Assembly (NCBI RefSeq): GCF_001612985.1 | Contig: NZ_BDBM01000042.1 | Location: 1-64,000, forward strand | Origin: Nocardia gamkensis NBRC 108242 | GTDB lineage: Bacteria; Actinomycetota; Actinomycetes; Mycobacteriales; Mycobacteriaceae | Direction: 5' to 3' | Length of the DNA stretch: 64,000 nucleotides | Shown: in pieces, positions 33,951 to 42,042 of the stretch | How positions within the stretch are numbered: the first letter of the stretch is position 1 | Layout of the letters: each line of letters begins with the position of its first letter | Notes under the pieces: generated by a model | The model's input: the letters and a program-made list of their open reading frames with translations, nothing else | Told to the model about the DNA's origin: nothing | Databases searched by the model: none | Program-made: the position numbers and the translations under genes

Positions 33951-34565
33951 GGTATGGCGAGCGGGCCGTTGGTGCCGGAGCGGTGAGTCGTCGTTGCTTA
34001 TCGAGCATTTCTTCGGCCGAGTTCGGAAATTCGGTCAGCAGCTCGACCGTGTCGTCGCTGGACGACATGGTGGCGACCGGCAAGCGGCCATGAACTCGGT
34101 TATCCGCTGGCTGAAATCTCCTGCGCGGGGGCGAAATCCCTCGAAGTTGTCCATGCGTAGAATCCGGCCGACAATCCCGTCTGCGCCGTGAGAGCGAACG
34201 CGCTGCGCAGGAATTCATAGTATGTCTCTTTACGACTTATCAGGGTCACCTGTACCAATCCCGGCCGCTCTTCGCGACCCGCCTTGTCGACCGTGACATA
34301 CACGGTCGCCGCCGCGTGGAGACGAGTGCGGCACACAGGGGCTTTGTGGGCGTAGATATGGTCACTGATCGCGCGGGCAAATCCCTGAAGAGTGCGTGCG
34401 ACGAAAATAGTGGATCGGTGTCACGGCGCCGAGGGGCGGCCGATGACCACCGCCCTGCGTGGGGTGATTCGAGGCCGCGCGCACCGGACCGGAACCGGAC
34501 CGGGGTCCGATCCTGTTCCCGCTGGCCCTCGGCATCGGCGCGGGCGGTTGATTACGCTGTTCGCT
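33951..34565. other. 615-bp region between DUF4126 and map
   Basis: Contains one protein-like minus-strand frame (34100-34336, listed separately). I see no convincing promoter motif for map; its start codon at 34566 has no clear RBS. Confidence 0.35.
34100..34336 (-). CDS. possible small protein or gene remnant, 78 residues
   Basis: Not recognised. The middle reads like real protein (ATVYVTVDKAGREERPGLVQ, VTLISRKETYYEFLRSAFAL, TGLSAGFYAWTTSRDF), with strand-helix character and aromatic residues, and codons less GC-biased than neighbours. No strong RBS at ATG 34336 and no stop-codon-free extension upstream within the family context, so it may be a fragment of a decayed gene. Confidence 0.3.
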   Translation of the reverse strand: MCRTRLHAAATVYVTVDKAGREERPGLVQVTLISRKETYYEFLRSAFALTAQTGLSAGFYAWTTSRDFAPAQEISASG

Positions 34566-35429
34566 ATGTCTGTCCGCACTCGCAAGCCCCTCGTCCCCGG
34601 TACGTTGTCGCCCACCCGTGAAGTCCCGCGTGCCATCGAGCGCCCGGAATACGCGTGGAAGAAGACCGCCGACGAGGGGCGCGAGCCCTGGGTGCAGACC
34701 GCGGAGACGATCGAGAAGATGCGCATCGCGGGCAAGATCGCCGCGCAGGCGCTGGAAGAGGCGGGCAAGGCGGTCGCGCCCGGTGTCACCACCGACGAGC
34801 TGGACCGCATCGCGCACGAGTACATGTGCGACCACGGCGCCTACCCGTCGACTCTGGGGTACAAGGGTTTCCCGAAGTCGTGCTGCACCTCGCTGAACGA
34901 GGTGATCTGCCACGGCATCCCGGACTCCACCGTGATCGAGGACGGCGACATCGTCAACATCGACGTCACCGCCTACATCAACGGCGTGCACGGCGACACC
35001 AACAAGACCTTCCTCGCCGGTGACGTCGACGAGGAGGTGCGCCTGCTGGTCGAGCGGACCGAGGAGGCCACCATGCGGGCGATCAAAGCCGTGCGGCCCG
35101 GCCGGGCGCTGAACGTGATCGGCCGCGTCATCGAGTCCTACGCCAACCGGTTCGGCTACGGCGTGGTGCGCGACTTCACCGGCCACGGTGTCGGCCCGAC
35201 GTTCCACAGCGGACTGGTCGTGCTGCACTACGACCAGCCCGCGGTGGAGACCGTCATCGAACCGGGCATGACGTTCACCATCGAGCCGATGATCAACCTC
35301 GGCGGCATCGACTACGAGATCTGGGACGACGGCTGGACCGTGGTCACCAAGGACCGCAAGTGGACCGCCCAGTTCGAGCACACCCTGGTGGTCACCGAAT
35401 CGGGGACCGAGATCCTGACCCTCCCGTGA
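34566..35429 (+). CDS. map: type I methionine aminopeptidase
   Basis: 287 residues. Removes the initiator Met from nascent proteins. All metal ligands are visible: NIDVTAYINGVHGDTNKTF holds the first Asp pair, FTGHGVGPTFHSG the His, FTIEPMINLGG and QFEHTLVVTE the Glu residues. An N-terminal extension of about 40 residues (RKPLVPGTLSPTREVPRAIE) makes it the MAP1c type, like M. tuberculosis MapB. ATG 34566. Cytosolic, ribosome-associated; immediately upstream of cobQ. Confidence 0.95.
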   Translation: MSVRTRKPLVPGTLSPTREVPRAIERPEYAWKKTADEGREPWVQTAETIEKMRIAGKIAAQALEEAGKAVAPGVTTDELDRIAHEYMCDHGAYPSTLGYKGFPKSCCTSLNEVICHGIPDSTVIEDGDIVNIDVTAYINGVHGDTNKTFLAGDVDEEVRLLVERTEEATMRAIKAVRPGRALNVIGRVIESYANRFGYGVVRDFTGHGVGPTFHSGLVVLHYDQPAVETVIEPGMTFTIEPMINLGGIDYEIWDDGWTVVTKDRKWTAQFEHTLVVTESGTEILTLP

Positions 35430-35481
35430 CCCGCCGTGATCCGGCCGCCCGGGTGGCCGCTCACCGGATGACCGGACGGCG

Positions 35482-37020
35482 ATGAAGGGCGCGCTGCTCG
35501 TCGCGGGCACGACCTCGGATGCGGGGAAGAGTGTCGTCGTGGCGGGGATGTGTCGGATGCTGGCACGGCGCGGCGTGCGCGTCGCCCCGTTCAAGGCGCA
35601 GAACATGTCCAACAACTCCGTGGTCACGCTCGACGGCGGGGAGATCGGGCGGGCGCAGGCGTTGCAGGCCGAGGCGTGCGGGCTGGAGCCCAGCGTGCGG
35701 TTCAATCCGGTCCTGCTCAAGCCGGGCAGCGACCGTCGTTCCCAGCTGGTCGTGCGAGGAAGGGCGATCGGCACCGTCGGCGCGGAAGACTACTTCCGGC
35801 ATCGCCGGGAGTTGCGCGACGTGGTGGCCGCCGATCTCGCCGCGCTGCGCGCCGAATTCGACGTGGTCGTCTGCGAGGGCGCTGGTTCGCCCGCCGAGAT
35901 CAACCTGCGCGCGACGGATCTGGCGAACATGGGGCTCGCGCGCGCCGCGGAACTGCCCGTGCTGCTCGTCGGAGACATCGATCGCGGTGGCGTGCTCGCC
36001 CACCTGTTCGGCACCGTCGCCATCCTGGAACCCGAGGATCAGCGACTGATCTCGGGTTTCATCGTCAACAAGTTCCGCGGCGCGGTCGAGCTGCTGCGGC
36101 CGGGGCTGGAGCGTCTCACCGAACTCACCGGCCGCCCCACTCTCGGAGTGCTGCCGTATGCCGAGGACCTCTGGATGGATGCGGAAGACTCGCTGAGCAC
36201 CCTCGGCGACGCGCCGGTCGGCCGCCCTCGGCCCCCGCTGGGCGCCGACTGGCTGACCGTCGCCGCGATCCGGCTGCCGCGCATCTCCAACTCCACCGAC
36301 GTCGAGGCGCTGGCCTGCGAACCCGGCGTGGCGGTGCGCTGGGTGACCGAGCCGTCCCGGCTGGCGGGCGCCGATCTGGTGGTCCTGCCCGGCAGCAAGG
36401 CGACGGTGTCGGATCTGCGGTGGCTGCGGCGTACCGGCCTCGCCGACGCCCTGCGGGCACGCGCCGCCGCCGGCGGGCCGATCCTGGGCGTTTGCGGGGG
36501 CTACCAGATGCTCGGCACTCGCATCCTGGACCGCGTCGAATCCGGCGCAGGCGAGGTCGACGGGCTGGGGTTGCTCGATCTGACCGTCGAGTTCGCCGAA
36601 TCCAAGGTGTTGCGCCGGAGTGAAGGGCACGCCGCGGGAATCGCCGTGCGCGGCTACGAGATCCACCACGGCCGCGTCACGCACCGCGGTGACTCGGCGT
36701 GGCTCACGGTCGACGGCGAGCCGGAGGGCAGCGTTCGCGGCGCGGTGTGGGGTACCCATCTGCACGGGCTGCTGGAGTCCGACGAGTTGCGCCGCGCCTG
36801 GCTCCGCGCGGTCGCCACGGCGGCCGGCCGCACGGGTTTCGTTGTGGCCGACGATGTCTCGGTGTCGGCGGTGCGTGCCGCACAGCTCGATCTGCTGGCC
36901 GATCTGATCGAAGACCACCTCGACATCGCCGCGCTGGAGCGGCTGCTCTCCGAGGGCGCGCCTGCCGGGTTGCCCATCCTGGCGACCGACGCGGTGCTCG
37001 CGGGCGACCATATCGGTTGA
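35482..37020 (+). CDS. cobQ: cobyric acid synthase
   Basis: 512 residues. Amidates four side chains of adenosylcobyrinic a,c-diamide with Gln and ATP. N-terminal synthetase domain: MKGALLVAGTTSDAGKSVVV P-loop, KAQNMSNNSVVT, VVCEGAGSPAEINL. C-terminal triad glutaminase (~260-480): GPILGVCGGYQMLG with the nucleophile Cys, and WGTHLHGLLE with the His. Full length. Starts 52 bp after map; separated from cobO/cobB by about 7 kb but in the same direction. Confidence 0.95.
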   Translation: MKGALLVAGTTSDAGKSVVVAGMCRMLARRGVRVAPFKAQNMSNNSVVTLDGGEIGRAQALQAEACGLEPSVRFNPVLLKPGSDRRSQLVVRGRAIGTVGAEDYFRHRRELRDVVAADLAALRAEFDVVVCEGAGSPAEINLRATDLANMGLARAAELPVLLVGDIDRGGVLAHLFGTVAILEPEDQRLISGFIVNKFRGAVELLRPGLERLTELTGRPTLGVLPYAEDLWMDAEDSLSTLGDAPVGRPRPPLGADWLTVAAIRLPRISNSTDVEALACEPGVAVRWVTEPSRLAGADLVVLPGSKATVSDLRWLRRTGLADALRARAAAGGPILGVCGGYQMLGTRILDRVESGAGEVDGLGLLDLTVEFAESKVLRRSEGHAAGIAVRGYEIHHGRVTHRGDSAWLTVDGEPEGSVRGAVWGTHLHGLLESDELRRAWLRAVATAAGRTGFVVADDVSVSAVRAAQLDLLADLIEDHLDIAALERLLSEGAPAGLPILATDAVLAGDHIG

Positions 37021-37036
37021 CGCGGGCCACCCAGCG

Positions 37037-37073
37037 CCTTACCTTGCAGTAAGGAATTCGGCTCCAGGTAAGG
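37037..37073. promoter_or_regulatory. candidate VapBC operator
   Basis: CCTTAC-N6-GTAAGG inverted repeat (37037-37054) with a third GTAAGG at 37068-37073, 19 bp on. Located about 75 bp upstream of the antitoxin gene, where autoregulation by an AbrB-type antitoxin-toxin complex is expected. Confidence 0.4.
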
Positions 37074-37147
37074 CTTGGAGTCGGTCGGCACGGTCGGGTG
37101 TGAGGATGATGGCGGCGGAGAAGAGGCCCAGCGGCCGAGGGACGAAT

Positions 37148-37396
37148 GTGGTGTCGGCGACGGTGACCAGTAAGGGGCAGATCACGATCCCGATCGATGT
37201 GCGCGTGGCGATGGGGTTGCGCGCGGGCGTGCGAGTCGCGTTCGTGCCCACGCCCAACGGCACCTACGAGCTGGTGCCCGAGACGCGCACGATCAAGGCG
37301 CTCAAAGGCATCCTCGGCTGGTCCGGCTCGCCCATCGGCCTCGCGGAGATGAACGAGGCGATCGCGGGCAACGTCGTGGAAGGTAAGCGCGGATGA
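37148..37396 (+). CDS. vapB: AbrB/MazE-fold antitoxin
   Basis: 82 residues from GTG 37148 (GAGGG 6 nt upstream). SpoVT-AbrB swapped-hairpin DNA-binding domain: SATVTSKGQITIPIDVRVAM, LRAGVRVAFVPTPNGTYELV. The C-terminal tail (KGILGWSGSPIGLAEMNEAI) is the toxin-neutralising part. Stop overlaps the PIN toxin start as ATGA. Upstream in-frame starts (37100, 37106) have no RBS at proper spacing. Confidence 0.85.
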   Translation: MVSATVTSKGQITIPIDVRVAMGLRAGVRVAFVPTPNGTYELVPETRTIKALKGILGWSGSPIGLAEMNEAIAGNVVEGKRG

Positions 37397-37785
37397 TCGG
37401 GCTGGACGCGAATGTGCTGATCCGCTACCTCACCCAGGACGACCCGGAGCAGTCCGCCCGGGCCAACCAGGTGATCGACGGGCTCAGCGAGACCGAACCC
37501 GGCTACGTCACGATGATCGTGCTCGCCGAGATCCACTGGGTGCTGCGCCGTGGCTACAAACAGGATCCCGAGGCTGTCACCGATGTGCTGCTCGGGCTGC
37601 TCGACTCGAGCGAAATCGTGGTGGAGCGTGCCGACACCGTGCGCCAAGCGCTGCGGCGGGCCGCCGACGGCGCGGACTTCGCCGACGCGCTGATCCAGCA
37701 GCTCGGCCAGGAGGCCGGCTGTGAACTGACCGTCACCTTCGATCACAACGCAGGTGAGCGGGCCGGGATGCGCCTGCTCGCCTGA
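37393..37785 (+). CDS. vapC: PIN-domain toxin
   Basis: 130 residues. Mg-dependent RNase fold with acidic residues in IGLDANVLIRYLTQDD, VLAEIHWVLRR and ADGADFADALIQQ, and a final TFDHNAG. Translationally coupled to the antitoxin. VapC toxins cleave tRNA or rRNA; target not predictable here. The pair sits between cobQ and an alpha/beta-hydrolase gene, an insertion relative to the cobalamin genes. Confidence 0.9.
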   Translation: MIGLDANVLIRYLTQDDPEQSARANQVIDGLSETEPGYVTMIVLAEIHWVLRRGYKQDPEAVTDVLLGLLDSSEIVVERADTVRQALRRAADGADFADALIQQLGQEAGCELTVTFDHNAGERAGMRLLA

Positions 37786-37841
37786 TTCCGCCACCCCCGA
37801 CCCGCCGCCGTAATGCCCTGATCCGTGTAGCGTGATTCGGC

Positions 37842-38405
37842 ATGGAATCTCGGCAGATCACGGTGGGTGACCGGGCGTGGACCGTGCGGATCGATGGGCC
37901 GGAATCCCGGCACAGCGTGCTGCTGCTGCCCGACGCGGGTGATTCGGCGGACGTCTTCGATCAGGTGTGCGCCCGTCTGCACACCTCGGATCTGCGCACC
38001 TTCGCGGTGGAGTCGATCCAGGGTCTCGACGCGGCCGCCGTGACCGCGATCCTGGACGAACTCGCTCTGCCGTGGGTGAACGTGGCCGGTTGCGGCGCGG
38101 GCGCGGTGCTGGCATGGCAGGCGTGCGCCCGCGGATTCGGCCGCTTCCAGAGCCTGGTCGTGGCCGATCGCGGGCACCCGGCCACGCCAGGGCCCGACGG
38201 AGCGGTGGCGGACGCGTCGACCGGCCCGGTCGAGGTGCCGACGACGCTGCTGGTCACCAAGAATCTGCCGCGCTCGGTGGCCGACGCGTCGGGACGGTTC
38301 GTCTACGGCGAGTTCCGGGTGGTCGAGGTAGACGTCACCGACGTGGCCACCGAAGCAGGCCACGAGCTGGCCACCGAGATCGTGCTACGCACCAGCCTCT
38401 GGTGA
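37842..38405 (+). CDS. alpha/beta-hydrolase-fold protein, nucleophile missing
   Basis: 187 residues. Strand-loop start HSVLLLPDAGDSADVFDQVC and a nucleophile-elbow-like VAGCGAGAVLAWQACARGFG, but the G-x-S-x-G centre is Gly (GCGAG) and no Ser or Asp replaces it. Shorter than a normal hydrolase (~250+) and without a clear catalytic His. Likely a non-catalytic or degenerate relative. Its 3' end overlaps the convergent gene at 38385 by 21 bp. Confidence 0.6.
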   Translation: MESRQITVGDRAWTVRIDGPESRHSVLLLPDAGDSADVFDQVCARLHTSDLRTFAVESIQGLDAAAVTAILDELALPWVNVAGCGAGAVLAWQACARGFGRFQSLVVADRGHPATPGPDGAVADASTGPVEVPTTLLVTKNLPRSVADASGRFVYGEFRVVEVDVTDVATEAGHELATEIVLRTSLW

Positions 38406-39446
38406 CTTCGCCCCCTGGTAGTCCGCGAGCCATTCGAGCCAGTTGTCGAGCTCGCGGAAGGCCTGGGCCAGCGGTTCGGCACCGCTGAGGAACACGTCGT
38501 GCTTGGCGCCGTCGATCGGCACCATGTTCGTGCGGTCGCCCAGGCAGCCCGACCAGCGCTGGATCTGCTTGACGTCGAGCACGGCGTCGGCCACGTCCAC
38601 GGCGGGGCCGTACTCCTTGGCGAACTTCGTCATCCGGGAGCGCAGGATCAGCGAGGGCACGCCGATGTCGAGGCCCTGGTGCAGCCGCGCGTGGCCGTTG
38701 CGGATCGCGCGCAGCCAGCCGAGCCGCACCGGGAAGCCGTGCAGCGGTTTCCAGTCCAGGTTGTAATCCCACTCGCCGGACGCGGAGCGGTGCAGGCTGT
38801 CGCCGTATGTGCTGATCTTGGCGCCGGGCAGCTGGACCATCCTCCGGAAGCGTCCGACCGCTTTGATGATCGGCGTTCCGACGGTCCGGTAGTACGCGGG
38901 ACCCTGCAGGTCGAACCACGGGCTGTTGAGCACCACGCCGGTGATGCCCGCGGCGGCCGTACCCTGCGCGCGGTTGAGCCGGTCCAGCCACAGCGACACG
39001 ACCAGGCCGCCGGTGGAGTGGGCGTTGACAACCACGGAGGCGCCGGTCTCGGCCCGGACGATCCGCAGCGACTCCGCGAGCTCGCGGTCGTAGAAAGCGA
39101 GATCCGTCACATAGTGCGGGGTGTGTCCGTCGCGCAGCGAGCGGCCGCATTTGCGCAGGTCGAGCGCGTAGAACTGGAATCCGCGCGCGGCGAAGTGCTC
39201 GGCGAGGTGTTCCTGGAAGAAGTAGTCGGTGAATCCGTGGACGTAGAGCACCGCGCCCGCGGTCTGCTCGACGGCGCCGGAGGGCACGTAGCGCACCAGC
39301 GTGGCCACCACCTCGCCCTCGCCGTCGGGATCGGGGCCGAGCGACAGCGTGCGCTGCTGGTACTGCGGGCCCAGGACGTCGGGGCGCCAGCCTTCACCCT
39401 CCGGAGAAGTGCTGACCGGCTCGGCAAGCGACTGTTCGTTCGTCAC
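38385..39446 (-). CDS. serine hydrolase, alpha/beta fold (S33/lysophospholipase type)
   Basis: 353 residues from GTG 39446. Catalytic elements: LYVHGFTDYFFQEHLAEHFA (oxyanion region), VVNAHSTGGLVVSLW with the nucleophile Ser, and GAKHDVFLSG with the His. The insert LNSPWFDLQGPAYYRTVG is typical of monoglyceride-lipase-like proteins. Divergent from mqo as its counterpart (Rv2854) is near mqo in M. tuberculosis. A TACATT -10-like hexamer 6 bp before the GTG suggests a leaderless mRNA. Confidence 0.85.
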   Translation of the reverse strand: MTNEQSLAEPVSTSPEGEGWRPDVLGPQYQQRTLSLGPDPDGEGEVVATLVRYVPSGAVEQTAGAVLYVHGFTDYFFQEHLAEHFAARGFQFYALDLRKCGRSLRDGHTPHYVTDLAFYDRELAESLRIVRAETGASVVVNAHSTGGLVVSLWLDRLNRAQGTAAAGITGVVLNSPWFDLQGPAYYRTVGTPIIKAVGRFRRMVQLPGAKISTYGDSLHRSASGEWDYNLDWKPLHGFPVRLGWLRAIRNGHARLHQGLDIGVPSLILRSRMTKFAKEYGPAVDVADAVLDVKQIQRWSGCLGDRTNMVPIDGAKHDVFLSGAEPLAQAFRELDNWLEWLADYQGAKSPEAGA

Positions 39447-39730
39447 GCGACCAATGTATTGGACAGTGTCACGCGCCGACAGACCACGGCGTGCCATCGG
39501 CCGCCGAAGTGACGACGATCTCTGTCGCATTCCGCACATTCCGCAGGCTCGTTGCCGGGCGGCGGCGTGGTGAGGTGCACAATTGGGCTTAGGTGAACGG
39601 CGGGTAACCTGACTCCCGCCATGCCGTTCGGGACCGGCGGACGCCGGAACCGAGCCACAACTACACCGTGCCCAGGCAGGTCCACCCGCCCGGTGGGCCC
39701 GCGCAGAAGGACAAGGAAGTCGATCTACCC

Positions 39731-41260
39731 GTGCCGAACGCTGCCATGACTGAAAAGACCGATGTAGTACTCATCGGTGCCGGCATCATGAGTGCCACTC
39801 TCGGCGCGCTGCTGCGGCAGCTGCAGCCGGAGTGGTCGATCTCCCTGTTCGAGCGGCTCGACGCCGCCGCGGCCGAGAGCAGCGATCCGTGGAACAACGC
39901 GGGTACCGGACACTCCGCGCTCTGCGAGCTGAACTACAGCCCGCAGCTACCCGACGGCTCGGTGGACATCACCAAGGCCGTCGACATCAACGAGCGGTTC
40001 CAGGTCTCCCGCCAGTTCTGGTCCTACGGCGTGGAGAACGGCATCCTGCGCGATCCGTCCGCCTTCATCAACCCGATCCCGCACGTCAGCTTCGTGCACG
40101 GCGCCGAAAACGTGGAATACCTGCGCAAGCGGTACGAAGCGCTGGCGCCGCACCCGCTGTTCGAGGGCATGGAGTTCATCGACGGTCCCGACGAGTTCAC
40201 CCGGCGGTTGCCGTTGATGGCACGCGGTCGGGACTTCTCCGACCCGATCGCGCTGAACTGGACCGACGGCGGCACCGATATCGACTTCGGCTCCCTCACC
40301 CAGGAACTGCTCGCCTACCTCGGCTCCTCCGGCGCGGACCTGGCCTTCGGGCACGAGGTGCGCGACCTGTCCAAGCAGTCCGACGGATCCTGGCTGGTCA
40401 CGGTGCGCAACGTGCGCACCCGCGAGACGCGCACGCTGAACAGCAAATTCGTCTTCGTCGGCGCGGGTGGCGGCGCTCTGCCGTTGCTGCAGAAGGCAGG
40501 CATCAAAGAGGCGAAGGGATTCGGCGGATTCCCGGTCAGCGGCCAGTTCTTCCGCTGCGTCAACCCGGCTCTGATCAACCAGCACGAGGCCAAGGTGTAC
40601 GGCAAGGCGGCGGTCGGCGCTCCGCCGATGTCGGTGCCGCATCTGGACACCCGCGTGATCAAGGGCAAGCCGGGCCTGTTGTTCGGCCCGTACGCGGGCT
40701 GGACGCCGAAGTTCCTCAAGGACGGCAAGAACACCGACCTGTTCAAGTCGGTGCGGCCGAACAACATCTTCTCGCTGCTCGGCGTCGGCGTCACCGAGCT
40801 CGGTCTGACCAAATACCTGGTCAGCGAGCTGCTGAAGTCGGAGGCGGGCAAGGTCATCACGCTGTCGGAGTTCATCCCGCGCGCCGAGGCCAAGGACTGG
40901 GAGCTGATCACCGCGGGCCAGCGCGTGCAGGTCATCCGCCGTAAGGGCGCCGGCGGCGTACTCGAGTTCGGCACCGCCGTGATCTCCGCGCAGGACGGCA
41001 CCATCGCCGGTCTGCTCGGCGCGTCCCCGGGCGCCTCCACCTGCGTCACCGCCATGCTGGACGTCATGCAGCGGTGCTTCCCGCAGGAGTACGCCACGTG
41101 GACGCCGAAGCTGAAGGAAATGGTGCCCTCGCTGGGCATCAAGCTGTCCGAGGACCCGGCGCTGTTCCACGAAGTGTGGGATTGGACCTCCAAGACGTTG
41201 AACCTCGTCGACGGCGGCGACAACACGCCGCGACATGCAGGGGTCGCGGCGAACGCCTAG
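39731..41260 (+). CDS. mqo: malate:quinone oxidoreductase
   Basis: 509 residues from GTG 39731 (AAGGAAG 11 nt upstream; ATG 39746 has none). Peripheral membrane FAD enzyme oxidising malate to oxaloacetate and reducing menaquinone. FAD site VVLIGAGIMSATLGALLRQL; conserved WNNAGTGHSALCELNY, KGFGGFPVSGQF and ASPGASTCVTAMLDVM. Full length. Followed after 19 bp by the GNAT gene, as in M. tuberculosis. Confidence 0.95.
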   Translation: MPNAAMTEKTDVVLIGAGIMSATLGALLRQLQPEWSISLFERLDAAAAESSDPWNNAGTGHSALCELNYSPQLPDGSVDITKAVDINERFQVSRQFWSYGVENGILRDPSAFINPIPHVSFVHGAENVEYLRKRYEALAPHPLFEGMEFIDGPDEFTRRLPLMARGRDFSDPIALNWTDGGTDIDFGSLTQELLAYLGSSGADLAFGHEVRDLSKQSDGSWLVTVRNVRTRETRTLNSKFVFVGAGGGALPLLQKAGIKEAKGFGGFPVSGQFFRCVNPALINQHEAKVYGKAAVGAPPMSVPHLDTRVIKGKPGLLFGPYAGWTPKFLKDGKNTDLFKSVRPNNIFSLLGVGVTELGLTKYLVSELLKSEAGKVITLSEFIPRAEAKDWELITAGQRVQVIRRKGAGGVLEFGTAVISAQDGTIAGLLGASPGASTCVTAMLDVMQRCFPQEYATWTPKLKEMVPSLGIKLSEDPALFHEVWDWTSKTLNLVDGGDNTPRHAGVAANA

Positions 41261-41279
41261 GTTGTGATAGCAAGGCGCG

Positions 41280-41729
41280 ATGATGTCAACGGTTGCTCTC
41301 AAACGCTCCTGGGCGCAGGATCTCGATACCGCGACGCTCTACCAGCTGTTGAAACTTCGCGTCGAAGTGTTCGTCGTCGAGCAGAAGTGCGCGTACCCCG
41401 AACTGGACGGCAACGACCTCCTCCCGGAGACCCGGCACTTCTGGCTCGATGACGAGGGCGAGGTCATCGCCACGCTGCGGCTGTGCGAGGAGCACCACGA
41501 CGGCGTGAAGAGTTTCCGGATCGGCAGGCTCTGCACGGCGGCGCCCGCCCGCGGGCACGGCTACACCACTCGACTGCTGCAGGCGGCGCTGGCCGAGGTC
41601 GGTTCGGCGACGGTTCGCCTGAGCGCCCAGAGCTACCTGATCGACCTGTACACCAAACACGGCTTCAAGGTCGACGGGCCGGAATTCGAAGAAGACGGCA
41701 TCCCGCACGTGCCCATGCGCAGAGGTTGA
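41280..41729 (+). CDS. ElaA-like GNAT N-acetyltransferase
   Basis: 149 residues, single GNAT domain: TATLYQLLKLRVEVFVVEQK, GRLCTAAPARGHGYTTRLLQ (acetyl-CoA pyrophosphate loop) and YTKHGFKVDGPEFEEDGIPH, the ElaA-type end. Downstream of mqo in the conserved order. Substrate unknown. Confidence 0.9.
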   Translation: MMSTVALKRSWAQDLDTATLYQLLKLRVEVFVVEQKCAYPELDGNDLLPETRHFWLDDEGEVIATLRLCEEHHDGVKSFRIGRLCTAAPARGHGYTTRLLQAALAEVGSATVRLSAQSYLIDLYTKHGFKVDGPEFEEDGIPHVPMRRG

Positions 41730-42042
41730 TGTCTTCCAGCGCCTGAGGCGCTGGGTGTTCGTGGTCCCTTCATGGTTCGCGTCCGAGCGGCCACCGCCGG
41801 CGACTTCGTCGCGAACGCGGCGACCGCTCGGACGCGAACGGCGCATACTCGGGCTCGCGTCGCTCGGAAAACGTGGTGGAGCGAGCGGGCGCGCTGGATT
41901 CGCTCGAATCCGTGCGTCCTGCGCGGCACCCCTGCGGAGCCATGAGTGGATCGGCGGTGTGTGCGGTTCAGGGGGCGCGCGCATCGGTTCTGAATCGAAG
42001 GGCACTGTGGGGCCGGTGTGGCCCCGCGCTTAGAGTTGGGGC
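41730..42042. other. 313-bp intergenic, no features recognised
   Basis: Between the GNAT gene and the chelatase gene. Contains short repeats of a GTCCGAGCGG/CCGCTCGGAC type around 41780 and 41822 that can pair (CGTCCGAGCGGcca ... gcgaCCGCTCGGACG), a long-range inverted repeat of 11 bp. No cobalamin-riboswitch-like box seen. Confidence 0.4.

Noticed and set aside
39947..41302. 451-codon minus-strand open frame opposite mqo
   Set aside because: Shadow frame of mqo caused by GC-biased third positions.
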